Positions 1-8,240 of a DNA stretch of 64,000 bases are shown piece after piece. Position 1 is the first letter of the stretch. Every line of letters starts with the position of its first letter. Source of the stretch: Rhodanobacteraceae bacterium (GTDB taxonomy: Bacteria; Pseudomonadota; Gammaproteobacteria; Xanthomonadales; SZUA-5); assembly GCA_016717705.1 (NCBI GenBank), contig JADKFD010000098.1:78498-142497 (forward strand), given 5' to 3'. The position numbers and the translations under genes were made by a program. The notes under the pieces were generated by a model. The model worked only from the letters and a program-made list of their open reading frames with translations, was not told where the DNA came from and searched no databases.

Positions 1-448
1 GCGGCGGCCCGGTTGCGGGGGGGGGTGCCGGGGGGGGGGGGGGCGGGGGGGGGGGGTTCCCGGGGGGGGGGCCGGGCCGGGGGGGGCCGGGCGGGGCGGG
101 GGGGCCGCGGGGGCGCGGGGGGCCGGCCAGGGGGGGGGGGGGGGGCCCCCGGGGGGGGCCGCGGGCGGGGAACGCCCCGGCGGGGGCCCCGCGGGGGCCC
201 GGGGCCCCGGGGGGGGGGAGGGCCCGCCCCGGGGGGGGGGCGGGGGGGGGGCGGGGGAGGCAGGGGGGGGGGCGGGCGGGGGGCCCCCCCGGCGGGAGGC
301 GGGGGGGCAGGCCCCGTTTTCCCCGGGCGGGCCCCGGGGGCGGGGGGGGGGCCGGGGGGGAGGGGGGGGGGGGGGGGGGCGGGGGGGGGGGGGCGGCGGG
401 GGGGCGCGCCCCCCCGGGGGGCCGGCCCCCCCCCCGGCCCCCCCCAAG
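1..448. other. G/C homopolymer low-complexity stretch, probable consensus artefact
   Basis: Nearly every base is G or C in runs of 4 to 18, with no codon structure. The open frame through it is only glycine, arginine and proline. Similar islands interrupt genes at 19589-19876 and 44728-44786, which argues for corrupted consensus rather than biology. No gene is supported here. Confidence 0.8.
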
Positions 449-453
449 GATGG

Positions 454-519
454 ATTCAGGACACCCAGCAAATCGACGACCCTCACCGCCTCGCCGAGGC
501 GGGTTTGGGTGTCCGGAAT
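454..519. repeat. Palindromic repeat family A, copy 1
   Basis: An imperfect inverted repeat has outer arms ATTCAGGACACCCAG and TTGGGTGTCCGGAAT. Inside is an almost constant GACCCTCACC block and an inner hairpin CCGCCTC-GCC-GAGGCGG. Copy 2 at 8030-8129 shares the arms and the GACCCTCACCG block but has a longer core. The rest of 520-722 shows no gene. Confidence 0.75.
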
Positions 520-722
520 GCCCTGCCCTGCGCGCCTCTGCAGATCCCCCTGCGCGACGGAACTGCGCTGAAGGCACACCTGGCGCAGGATCTGAGTCCA
601 GCTGAGCCATCTTCCGGCCCATGCCGGCGTCGCAAAGCGTCACTACCATGCCGACCGTCACCGATCGTCTGCACGCGTCGACCTTTCCTGTGGATCCTGG
701 TACCGCCTGAGGAGTGCCCGCC

Positions 723-1655
723 ATGCCCTTGCTTCGAAGCCTCGTCTGTTCGTTCCTCGCGCTTGCTGGGCCGGTGGCCGCGGCCGATCGAGTGCGGGTC
801 CCAGCCGAGTTCGTCCATGATCAGGTGTGGGTGACCCCTGCGCTGGGCGGCGAGCGACTGCGCTTTTTCACGGACACCGGCGGCGGCTGGAACGCGATCT
901 CGGACTCGTTGGCGCAGCGACTGGCGCTGGTTCGCGAGAAAACCGAGGACGGCGAACTGGTGGCCTGGCCCAACTTCGACGAAGGGGCGGGCATCCCCGC
1001 AGCGCCGCCGTATTTCATGGACGGCCGGCTGGCTGTGGCGCCGCAGGCGCAGTTGTCCGGCGCTGACGGCTTTCTCGGCGGGCGCTGGTTTGCCGACGGA
1101 GTGTGGGAATTCGACTATCCGAACGGCCGACTGTACCGGCTTGCGGGCTTCACTGCCGACGCCGACCCACCCCACCGCGCCGCGCTCGGATTCCAGACCA
1201 ACGACGCCGGCGAGCGCACCATGCACTTTCCCAGCATCGAGGTCGAAGTCGACGGTGAACTCCTGCCGATGCTGTACGACAGCGGCGCGACGGCAACGAC
1301 CACCGACAATTCGGCTTCGATCTTTGGCGTAGCGCCGGGCACCAGCGTCGGCACCAGCTTCATCGAGCATGAAGTTTTCGAACGCTGGACCAGGACGCAT
1401 CCCGACTGGCGCGTGATCGAGGCAGCCGATCTCAAGGGGAAGCAGGAACGACGCATGATCGAGGTACCGGAGGTCACCATCGCCGGACTTTCCGTGGGTC
1501 CGGTGTGGTTCTCGGAACAACCGAAGGGCGCGTTCCAGTCCTATATGGCCAGGATGATGGACCGGCCGACCTGGGGCGCGCTGGGCGGCTCGGCGTTGAA
1601 GTACTTTCGTGTCGTGATCGACTATCCCGGCTCGGCGGCATACTTCCAGCGTTAG
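723..1655 (+). CDS. Secreted retropepsin-like aspartyl protease family protein
   Basis: This 310-residue protein starts with a signal peptide (LVCSFLALAGPVAAA). Two aspartyl-protease-type motifs are visible: FFTDTGG with Asp-51 and LYDSGAT with Asp-186. The distance between them suggests two retropepsin-like lobes in one chain. The family hydrolyses peptide bonds with a pair of aspartates, and export to the periplasm is expected. The ATG at 723 is preferred over the GTG at 714 because TGAGGAG at 708-714 sits at good spacing from it. No partner gene is obvious; the next gene is about 90 bases downstream. The fold call is fairly safe, but protease activity is not proven. Confidence 0.65.
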   Translation: MPLLRSLVCSFLALAGPVAAADRVRVPAEFVHDQVWVTPALGGERLRFFTDTGGGWNAISDSLAQRLALVREKTEDGELVAWPNFDEGAGIPAAPPYFMDGRLAVAPQAQLSGADGFLGGRWFADGVWEFDYPNGRLYRLAGFTADADPPHRAALGFQTNDAGERTMHFPSIEVEVDGELLPMLYDSGATATTTDNSASIFGVAPGTSVGTSFIEHEVFERWTRTHPDWRVIEAADLKGKQERRMIEVPEVTIAGLSVGPVWFSEQPKGAFQSYMARMMDRPTWGALGGSALKYFRVVIDYPGSAAYFQR

Positions 1656-1743
1656 CGAACCGGGCGCGCCGTTCCCGGCGCACCTCCATCGCTTCTCCAC
1701 AGTGCTGTGGGAAATTCACGTCGGCCACCACCGGGAGCCGTGC

Positions 1744-3590
1744 ATGCGCCGACTGTCCACCGCACTCAGCCTGGCCGTCATGGCAACAACGGTGAACGCC
1801 GCCGAGGCGCCGTCGGTTCTGCTCGCTGCCGCGGACGCGCTGCCTGCCGCGCGCGCCGAAGAGGCCATCGGACTGTATGACCAGGCCCTCGCAGGGCTGA
1901 ATCCGCAGCGCGACGGGGCCGCAATGGCTGCACGCCGTGTCGCGCAAGTGCTGGCTGATCGTGCACCCGCAGCCGGCCGCGGCACTCGATCTGATCGAAC
2001 TCGCGGCACCGCTGGCTGACTCGCTTGGCGGCAGCCTCGACTGGCAACAGTTGCGCGTCTGCGGCGGCTATGCGCACCAACGCCAGGAGCAGACGATGCG
2101 GCGCTGGCCGCCTACGATGCGGGCGTAGCAGCGGGCCTGGCCGCCAATGACTTGGCGTTGCTGTCGCGAGCGCGTGTGCTGCGCGGCGAACTGCAATACG
2201 AGCGCGGCGCCTGGAGCGATGCGCTGGCGGACCTCAAGGCCGCCTTCGAGGCGAGCGAAGCGCTCGGCGATGCCGGCGGCCGGGCCTACGCACTGACCGC
2301 GATCGCCAACCTCTATGGCAGCGCGGGCGAACACGCGAAGGCGCTGGACTATTATCAGCAGACCTTGACCCTGGCGCGCGAGACTGGCCGGCGCGACAAC
2401 GAGGCGACGGCGCTCTACAACTTGGGCGTGACCCAGGACAAACTGGGCAATCCGGACGCCGCGCTGAGGCACTATCGTGAGGCGCTCGCCGTGCAGCGCG
2501 CCGCTGATCTGGCTGGCGACATTCCCGACAGCCTGCGCTCGATGGCCATCAGCCTGATCAAGCTGGAGCGTGCGGGCGAGGCGCTGGCGCTGCTGGACGA
2601 GGCCGACGGACTGCCCCCGGTGCAGGCAGATCCGGGCATGCGCGCCGCGCTGAAGCTGACCCGCGGCGCTGCCTTGCGCCACCTCGATCGGCCCACCGAG
2701 GCGCTTGGCCTGCTCGATTCAGCCCGTGAGTGGTTTGAGACGACTCAAGCCGCGCCATTTCTGGAGAAGATCGAGGACGAGCGCGCGCGCGCCCTTAAGG
2801 CACTTGGCCGGCACGCGGAGGCGTTGGCGGCACGCGAGCGCCAGATCGAGCTGAAGGACGCGATGCACCAGGCCTGGCGCGCCGAGCAGACCGCACGCCT
2901 GCGGGTGGAATTCGACACCGACCGCTTCGAGCAGCAGAACCGCGCACTGGCCACCGAGAATGCCCTGCGCGCGGAGGCCCTGCGCGCTGCAGAGCGCATC
3001 CGCACCTTGCAGAGCTGGGTGATCGCCAGCGCTGCGCTGACCCTGCTGGCGCTTGGCGGTCTGGCGCTGGTGCAGGTGCGCAATGCGCGGCGCTTGCGCC
3101 GGATCGCACTCACCGACGAGCTGACCGGTCTGCCCAATCGGCGCGCCACACTCGACTATGCGCGTCGCCAGGTGGAACGACGCGCGCGCGAGCGCATGCC
3201 GCTCAGCGTGGTCGCGCTCGACATCGACCACTTCAAGCGCATCAACGACACCTTCGGCCACGACGCCGGCGATCTGGTGCTGCGTCGGGTGGCCGCCGCC
3301 CTGCGCCACTTCGACCGGGGCTGGTCGGGCGCGTCGGCGGCGAGGAGTTTCTTGCGGTGTTGCCGAATTTCGACCGCACCCGCAGCGCCGCGATGGCCGA
3401 GTCGGTGCGGCGGATCATCGAAGGCATCGACCTCAGCGAGGTCCAACCCGGGCTGCGCATCAGTTCCAGCTTCGGCATCGCCGAGGTCGAGAGCGGCCAG
3501 GGCTGGGAAGCGGCCGCGCGGCGCGCGGACGAGGCGCTCTATCGCGCCAAGCATGCCGGGCGCAATCGCGTGGAGGTATGCGCCGCCTGA
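1744..3590 (+). CDS. TPR-repeat membrane diguanylate cyclase (GGDEF), frameshifted
   Basis: The protein has a signal peptide, a periplasmic TPR region (about 2150-2900), a transmembrane segment (WVIASAALTLLALGGLALV near 3020) and a cytoplasmic GGDEF domain. The catalytic signature reads GRVGGEEF, an active variant, preceded by TDELTGLPNRR and DIDHFKRINDTFGHD. Members convert two GTP to cyclic di-GMP. The reading frame shifts three times: near 1940, near 2070-2090 (restoring the first frame), and near 3315, just before GGEEF. Because the protein reads sensibly on both sides of each break, single-base consensus errors are more likely than true decay. The input signal is unknown. Confidence 0.75.
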
Positions 3591-4003
3591 AAACCGCTTG
3601 CTGAGGCCCCACGATGACCCGCCCCGGCTGGATCGGGAGCCTGCGTTCAAGCGACGACCGAACCTTTGCCCACTGGCTTTCTCCACCATGGCCTTTGCCG
3701 ACAATCGGCGGGCGCGCTTGAGTCAGCGCACGATGATTACGCGCTGCAGATCCTGTCGGTCGGCGGATGGGTCGTCGCTGTATCGGACGTTTGCGGCATG
3801 ATGGTGCGTGTACCGCTGTGTGGTGAACCCCTCAGCGGCGCTGCCCGGCACGGCATCCGCGCTGTGCGCCGGACCCTTCATTGCTGGCTTGCGCCAACGC
3901 AAACCGGGCAGGCTTGTGCCGGGCGCACAATGATGCACCGCAACATGCGGTTATTCGATCAACACGCCGCAACGGCAAGACGCGGCGCCGACAGGAGATG
4001 GTG
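3591..4003. other. Non-coding region upstream of phaC
   Basis: No convincing gene is present in these 413 bases. A short palindrome TTGTGC-CGGGC-GCACAA lies at 3914-3930, about 75 bases before the phaC start, followed by several TGC/GCA words. It could be an operator, but nothing decides this. AGGAG just upstream of 4004 is the phaC ribosome binding site. Confidence 0.35.
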
Positions 4004-5749
4004 ATGACCACCAAGAGTTACCAGGCGCCCACCGGCATCGACTTCGACCGCGAATTCCGCGCCCAGTTGGCACAGATGACCTCCGGGCTGGCACCGACCG
4101 CGTTCACCAGCGCTTTCGCCGACTGGGCGATGCACCTGGCGCAGGCACCGGCAAAGCAGAACGAACTGCAGCAACTGGCGCTGAAACAGGCGCAGGACAC
4201 CTGGACCTTCGCGTTGCGCGCGCTGTCCGGTGAACCACTGTCGCCGGCCGAGGGTTCCGCTACGCCGGCCGACCGCCGTTTCCAGGCCGACGCCTGGTCG
4301 GGCTTTCCGTTCAACGTCTACGCGCGTGCCTACCAGAACAACGTGACCTTGATGAAGGAGGCGGCGACCGACGTCAGCGGTGTCAGCGACTATCACGAGC
4401 AGTTGATCGAGTTCGCGCTGCGCATGCTGCTCGACGCCAGTTCGCCGGCCAATTACCTGGCCAGCAATCCCGAGCTTCTGGCGCTGACCAAGGATGAGCA
4501 GGGCCAGAACCTGCTGCGCGGGCTGCAGAACTGGACGGACGATGTGCAGCGCACGCTCAAGGGCGCCCCGCCCCCGGGTGCGGAGGAGTTCGAGGTCGGC
4601 AAGCAGGTGGCCGCGACCCCGGGCAAGGTGGTGCTGCGCAACGACCTGATCGAACTGATCCAGTACTCGCCGACGACGCCGGACGTGCATGCCGAGCCGA
4701 TCCTGATCGTGCCGGCCTGGATCATGAAGTACTACATCCTCGACCTCAGCGCGCGCAACTCGCTGGTCAAGTACCTCGTCGACCAGGGCCACACGGTGTT
4801 CATGATGTCGTGGAAGAACCCCGACGAAAGCGATCGCGATACCGGTATGGACGCCTACGTGGAGCAGGGTTTCATGGCCGCGCTCGACGCGGTGAGCGCC
4901 ATCGTGCCGCAGCGCAAGGTGCACGCCGTGGGCTACTGCATCGGCGGCACGCTCTTGGCCATCGGCGCCGCGGTGCTCGGACGCAAGCGCGACGAGCGGC
5001 TGGCCTCGGTCACCATGTTCGCCGCGCAGACCGACTTCTCCGAGCCCGGCGAGCTGTCGTTTTTCATCAATCCGAGCCAGCTGGCGCTGCTCGAAGCCAC
5101 GATGCACCAGAAGGGCGTGCTCGAAAGCAAGCAGATGGGCGGCGCCTTCGCGCTGCTGCGCTCGCAGGACCTGGTCTGGCAGCCCCTGGTCAACAATTAC
5201 ATCAAGGGTCAGCGCGATCGGATGATCGACCTGATGGCGTGGAACGCCGACGGCACGCGCATGCCCTGGCGCATGCACTCCGAGTACCTGTACCGGCTGT
5301 ATCTGGACAACGAGCTGGCGACCAACCGCTTCCCGGTCGCCGGCACGCTGGTGCGGCTGTCGGACATTCGGGTGCCGATGTTCCTGGTCGGCACCGAGGC
5401 CGATCACGTCGCGCCGTGGAAGTCGGTGTACAAGACCGACAACCTGGTGCGCAGCGACGACTTCACCTTCCTGCTGACGGCTGGCGGCCACAACGCCGGA
5501 ATCATCTGCGGACCGGTCAATCCGAAGCGGCACTACCGCATGAAGACGCGGCGTCTGGCCGACCCGCACCTGGCGCCCGACGAATGGTTCGAGGAGGCGC
5601 CGCGTTCCGAGGGCGCGTGGTGGCCGGCCTGGCAGCGCTGGCTGGCCGAGCACTCCAGCGGACGCGTCAAGCCGCCGACGATGGGCGCAGCGAAGCAGGG
5701 CTACAAGGTGCTCGACGAAGCGCCCGGCCAGTACGTGCGGCAGCGCTGA
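4004..5749 (+). CDS. phaC: Class I polyhydroxyalkanoate synthase
   Basis: The enzyme polymerises (R)-3-hydroxyacyl-CoA into PHA at the granule surface, releasing CoA. Its 581 residues match the class I length. The lipase-like box GYCIGGT carries the nucleophile Cys-312, and the other triad members fall at Asp-467 (GTEADHVAPW) and His-496 (GGHNAGI). These are close to the known class I positions. An N-terminal PhaC domain precedes the alpha/beta hydrolase core. The ATG at 4004 is chosen because ACAGGAG at 3991-3997 gives normal spacing; the ATG at 3998 is too close. No phaA, phaB or phasin gene is adjacent, so monomer supply must be encoded elsewhere. Confidence 0.95.
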   Translation: MTTKSYQAPTGIDFDREFRAQLAQMTSGLAPTAFTSAFADWAMHLAQAPAKQNELQQLALKQAQDTWTFALRALSGEPLSPAEGSATPADRRFQADAWSGFPFNVYARAYQNNVTLMKEAATDVSGVSDYHEQLIEFALRMLLDASSPANYLASNPELLALTKDEQGQNLLRGLQNWTDDVQRTLKGAPPPGAEEFEVGKQVAATPGKVVLRNDLIELIQYSPTTPDVHAEPILIVPAWIMKYYILDLSARNSLVKYLVDQGHTVFMMSWKNPDESDRDTGMDAYVEQGFMAALDAVSAIVPQRKVHAVGYCIGGTLLAIGAAVLGRKRDERLASVTMFAAQTDFSEPGELSFFINPSQLALLEATMHQKGVLESKQMGGAFALLRSQDLVWQPLVNNYIKGQRDRMIDLMAWNADGTRMPWRMHSEYLYRLYLDNELATNRFPVAGTLVRLSDIRVPMFLVGTEADHVAPWKSVYKTDNLVRSDDFTFLLTAGGHNAGIICGPVNPKRHYRMKTRRLADPHLAPDEWFEEAPRSEGAWWPAWQRWLAEHSSGRVKPPTMGAAKQGYKVLDEAPGQYVRQR

Positions 5750-5903
5750 AAGCGATACCCAAGGGCGGTCACGCCGAACCGCGCGCTTTTGGCGTGAGTC
5801 GGCAAGCCATCGCTGACGAGATCGTCGAACCGCGATGCCGGCGTCAGGTCATCGCGGGTGTTGTCTGCGAAGCCGACTCCGGCGTTTCGCAGCGCCCTGA
5901 ATT

Positions 5904-7211
5904 TCACCGCCGCAGCCGCAGCGCGCGGCCAAGATCGTCCCACCAGTAGCGCAGGAAGCTGCGCAGGATCCCGCGCTTGAGATCCACCGGGCGCCCGTGG
6001 GCCAGTCTGTCCATCTGCTGGTAGTACCAACCCTGCGCGCCGAGCACGTTGATCATCTTCATCAGCAGCAGGGGGCTGGTCGGCGAGCGCCAGCCGCTTG
6101 CGGCCAGATGCAGTTGCTGTTCGAAGGCCGGCAGACGGTCGATGCGCCCTTGCAGCAATTCGCGGGCGCAGTCGGGGTGGGTGCAGAAGGGTCGCGCCAG
6201 ACCGATCACATCGAGCGCGCCCGACGTCAGCGCGGCGCACATGCCCTCCCGCGAGCGGAAACCGCCGGTGACCATCAGCGGCATCCTGGCCACGGCGCGG
6301 ATGGCCTCGGCGTAATCGAGGAAGTAGGCCTCGCGCACGCGCGTGCTCGGCCGCACGGCGACCGCGTCCTCGCTGCGGCCGGCGATGCCCAGCAGGCGCG
6401 GCTGCTCGTAAGTGCCGCCGGAGATCTCCAACAGATCCAGGTTTTCGCTGTTCAGCAGTTCGACCACCTTGAGACAATCGGCATGGCTGAATCCGCCCTT
6501 GCGGAAGTCGTCGGAATTGAGCTTTACCGAGACCGGGAAGGCTTGCCCCACCTTTGCGCGCACCGCGCGCACGCACTCGATCAGCAGCCGCGCACGGTTG
6601 TCGATGGCGCCGCCCCAGCGATCTTCGCGACGGTTGGTCACCGGCGACAGGAAACTGCTGATCAGATAGCCGTGCGCGCCATGCACCTGCACGCCGGTGA
6701 AACCGCAGTCCTGCGCGATCTTCGCCGCGGCACCGAAGCGCGCGATGATGTCGACGATCTCGCTGTCTTCAAGCGCGCGGGGTGTCTTGTAGCTGCCCAG
6801 CATGTCGAGCGTGACCGCCGAAGGCCCGACCGGCTGGCGTGTCGCGTAGCGCGGCGACTGCCGGCCGGCGTGACTGAGCTGCATCCACAGCTGCGCGCCG
6901 TCAGCAGTGCCGGCTTGCGCCCATGCGCTCAATCGAGCCCGCGCGTCAGCGTCGACGCTGGGCGGATGGCGCACATCGATGGCGACATTGCCCGGCCGCT
7001 CGATCACGAAGCGATCCACCATCACGTTGCCACTGATGTTGAGCCCGACGCCACCCGCGCCCCAGGCGGCATACAGACGCACATGCTCCGGCGTGGCGCG
7101 CAACTGCGCATCGCCCAGGCCCTCGGTCATCGCGGTCTTGCACAAGCGATTGGGCAAGACCACGCCACATGGCAAGGTGTAGGGCTGGGCCAGCAGGTCG
7201 ACCGGATTCAT
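5904..7211 (-). CDS. NADH:flavin oxidoreductase, Old Yellow Enzyme family
   Basis: This 435-residue protein is an FMN-binding TIM-barrel ene-reductase. Visible features include the N-terminal LPNRLCKTAMTE segment, the substrate-binding HGAHGYLISSFLSP motif, NRREDRWGG, and the phosphate-binding VTGGFRSREGM and DVIGLARPF regions near the C-terminus. The family reduces activated C=C bonds with NAD(P)H. The length lacks the second half of 2,4-dienoyl-CoA reductase (FadH), so this is the single-domain type. It lies 9 bases downstream of the PNPOx-like gene on the same strand, so the two are probably co-transcribed. The physiological substrate cannot be read from the sequence. Confidence 0.85.
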   Translation of the reverse strand: MNPVDLLAQPYTLPCGVVLPNRLCKTAMTEGLGDAQLRATPEHVRLYAAWGAGGVGLNISGNVMVDRFVIERPGNVAIDVRHPPSVDADARARLSAWAQAGTADGAQLWMQLSHAGRQSPRYATRQPVGPSAVTLDMLGSYKTPRALEDSEIVDIIARFGAAAKIAQDCGFTGVQVHGAHGYLISSFLSPVTNRREDRWGGAIDNRARLLIECVRAVRAKVGQAFPVSVKLNSDDFRKGGFSHADCLKVVELLNSENLDLLEISGGTYEQPRLLGIAGRSEDAVAVRPSTRVREAYFLDYAEAIRAVARMPLMVTGGFRSREGMCAALTSGALDVIGLARPFCTHPDCARELLQGRIDRLPAFEQQLHLAASGWRSPTSPLLLMKMINVLGAQGWYYQQMDRLAHGRPVDLKRGILRSFLRYWWDDLGRALRLRR

Positions 7212-7220
7212 GTCGTTGCC

Positions 7221-7670
7221 TCAGGGCTCGATGGCCAGCAACTCGACCGCCTGGAACTGACTGACCACGCGATAGCAACTGACCGCCACGCGCAGCAAGG
7301 CGCAGTCCGGCGAGCTCACGAACTCAACCAGCGTCGGGTGCTTGGCGAGAAACAGCGCGAGGAACCCGGCGCGTTCGTCGTCGGGAATCGCCTGTGCGCA
7401 GCCGCACACCGAGATGGCGACGGCATGCTGATAGTCGGCTGGATCGTTGCTGCGATCGTCGATCAGGAAGGACACCGCCGAATTCAGCAGCAGGTTGGCG
7501 TGCTTCTGGGTGTCCCTCAAGGTGGCGAAGATCAGGTAGCGCAGATCCGGCGTATGCGCGAAGGCCATCAGGCTGGTGTATGGCTGCGCCTGCTGTTGCG
7601 TGGCCAGCACACCCTGCAGTTGCGCTTTGAACAGACGATCGATACGCGGGTTCAGGGTGTCGCTGTGCAT
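7221..7670 (-). CDS. Pyridoxamine 5'-phosphate oxidase-like FMN-binding protein
   Basis: The 149-residue protein resembles the split-barrel PNPOx-like family: an N-terminal helix, then QPYTSLMAFAHTPDLRYLIF and TLRDTQKHANLLLN, where FMN contacts are expected, then VSFLIDDRS. Members are small flavin or F420 binding oxidoreductases, often of unknown substrate. The start MHSDTLNP at 7670 is chosen; the frame stays open further upstream but passes through repeat sequence with no conserved protein. It is the first gene of an apparent two-gene operon with the Old Yellow Enzyme gene, so the pair may share flavin chemistry. Specific function is unknown. Confidence 0.6.
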   Translation of the reverse strand: MHSDTLNPRIDRLFKAQLQGVLATQQQAQPYTSLMAFAHTPDLRYLIFATLRDTQKHANLLLNSAVSFLIDDRSNDPADYQHAVAISVCGCAQAIPDDERAGFLALFLAKHPTLVEFVSSPDCALLRVAVSCYRVVSQFQAVELLAIEP

Positions 7671-7807
7671 GCCGGTACTCCAAAGTGGGCACGCGTGCGC
7701 GCCGGGCCGGCTTGCGGTTGATTTCCGAAGTCCGCGTACTGTCGACGATACAACGCTCGCGCGTCTCGCAACCGGCCGTGCCCGCATATCCGGCGCTGGC
7801 GCAGCCT

Positions 7808-8029
7808 TCAGTGGGCTTGCTGGGAATATCCGGAAAGCTCCTGCGGCGTCTTCGCCTCGCCCGAATGCACGGTGACATCGACCTGCTCGGGCGTGATCGG
7901 ATCGCGCCAGGGACTGTCGACGTCGTCGCGATAGACCCGCGTGCGCAAGGTCAGCGTGGCCTGGTTGAGCTTCTGGCCGGGCCAGTCGATCTGCGGCGCG
8001 TCGATGACGTAGTTGAAGGACACCCATGA
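7808..8029 (-). pseudogene. C-terminal fragment of an unidentified gene, cut off at a repeat
   Basis: Translation from about 8029 to 7808 gives a plausible C-terminus of about 70 residues (for example WPGQKLNQATLTLRTRVYRDD and DPITPEQVDVTVHSGE). Upstream the frame runs straight into palindromic repeat A at 8030, so the 5' part of the gene is missing. The parent family is not recognised. The composition is that of a folded protein rather than a shadow frame. Confidence 0.4.
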
Positions 8030-8129
8030 ATTCTGGACACCCAGAAGGATTCTCGACACGCAGAAAGTCGATGACCCTCACCGTTCCCGCCGGGAGCGGT
8101 GGGCGGGTCCAGCACTGGGTGTCCAGAAT
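8030..8129. repeat. Palindromic repeat family A, copy 2
   Basis: Perfect 15-base terminal arms, ATTCTGGACACCCAG and CTGGGTGTCCAGAAT, enclose a near-palindromic core built on GACCCTCACCG...GCGGTGGGCGGGTC. A related GGACACCCAT word lies just outside the left end. Copy 1 is at 454-519. The element abuts a truncated gene on its left, as expected for a small mobile palindrome. The remaining bases to 8240 carry no gene. Confidence 0.8.
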
Positions 8130-8240
8130 GCCCATCCAGAATGCCCATCTCGCTGCTGACGGGAACTTCAGGCTGTGCGCTCAGTCAAGTGTTGAAAGAC
8201 GACGTCAGCAACCCTGCAATCCGATTCAACAGGAGCAACC

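Noticed and set aside
13..834. 273-residue open frame in the first kilobase
   Set aside because: Its first half is only Gly/Arg/Pro from the G/C island and the rest is a shadow of repeat A and the protease gene.
3959..5653. 564-residue minus-strand frame opposite phaC
   Set aside because: Complete antisense overlap with a well-supported PHA synthase; high-GC codon bias creates long antisense frames throughout the window.
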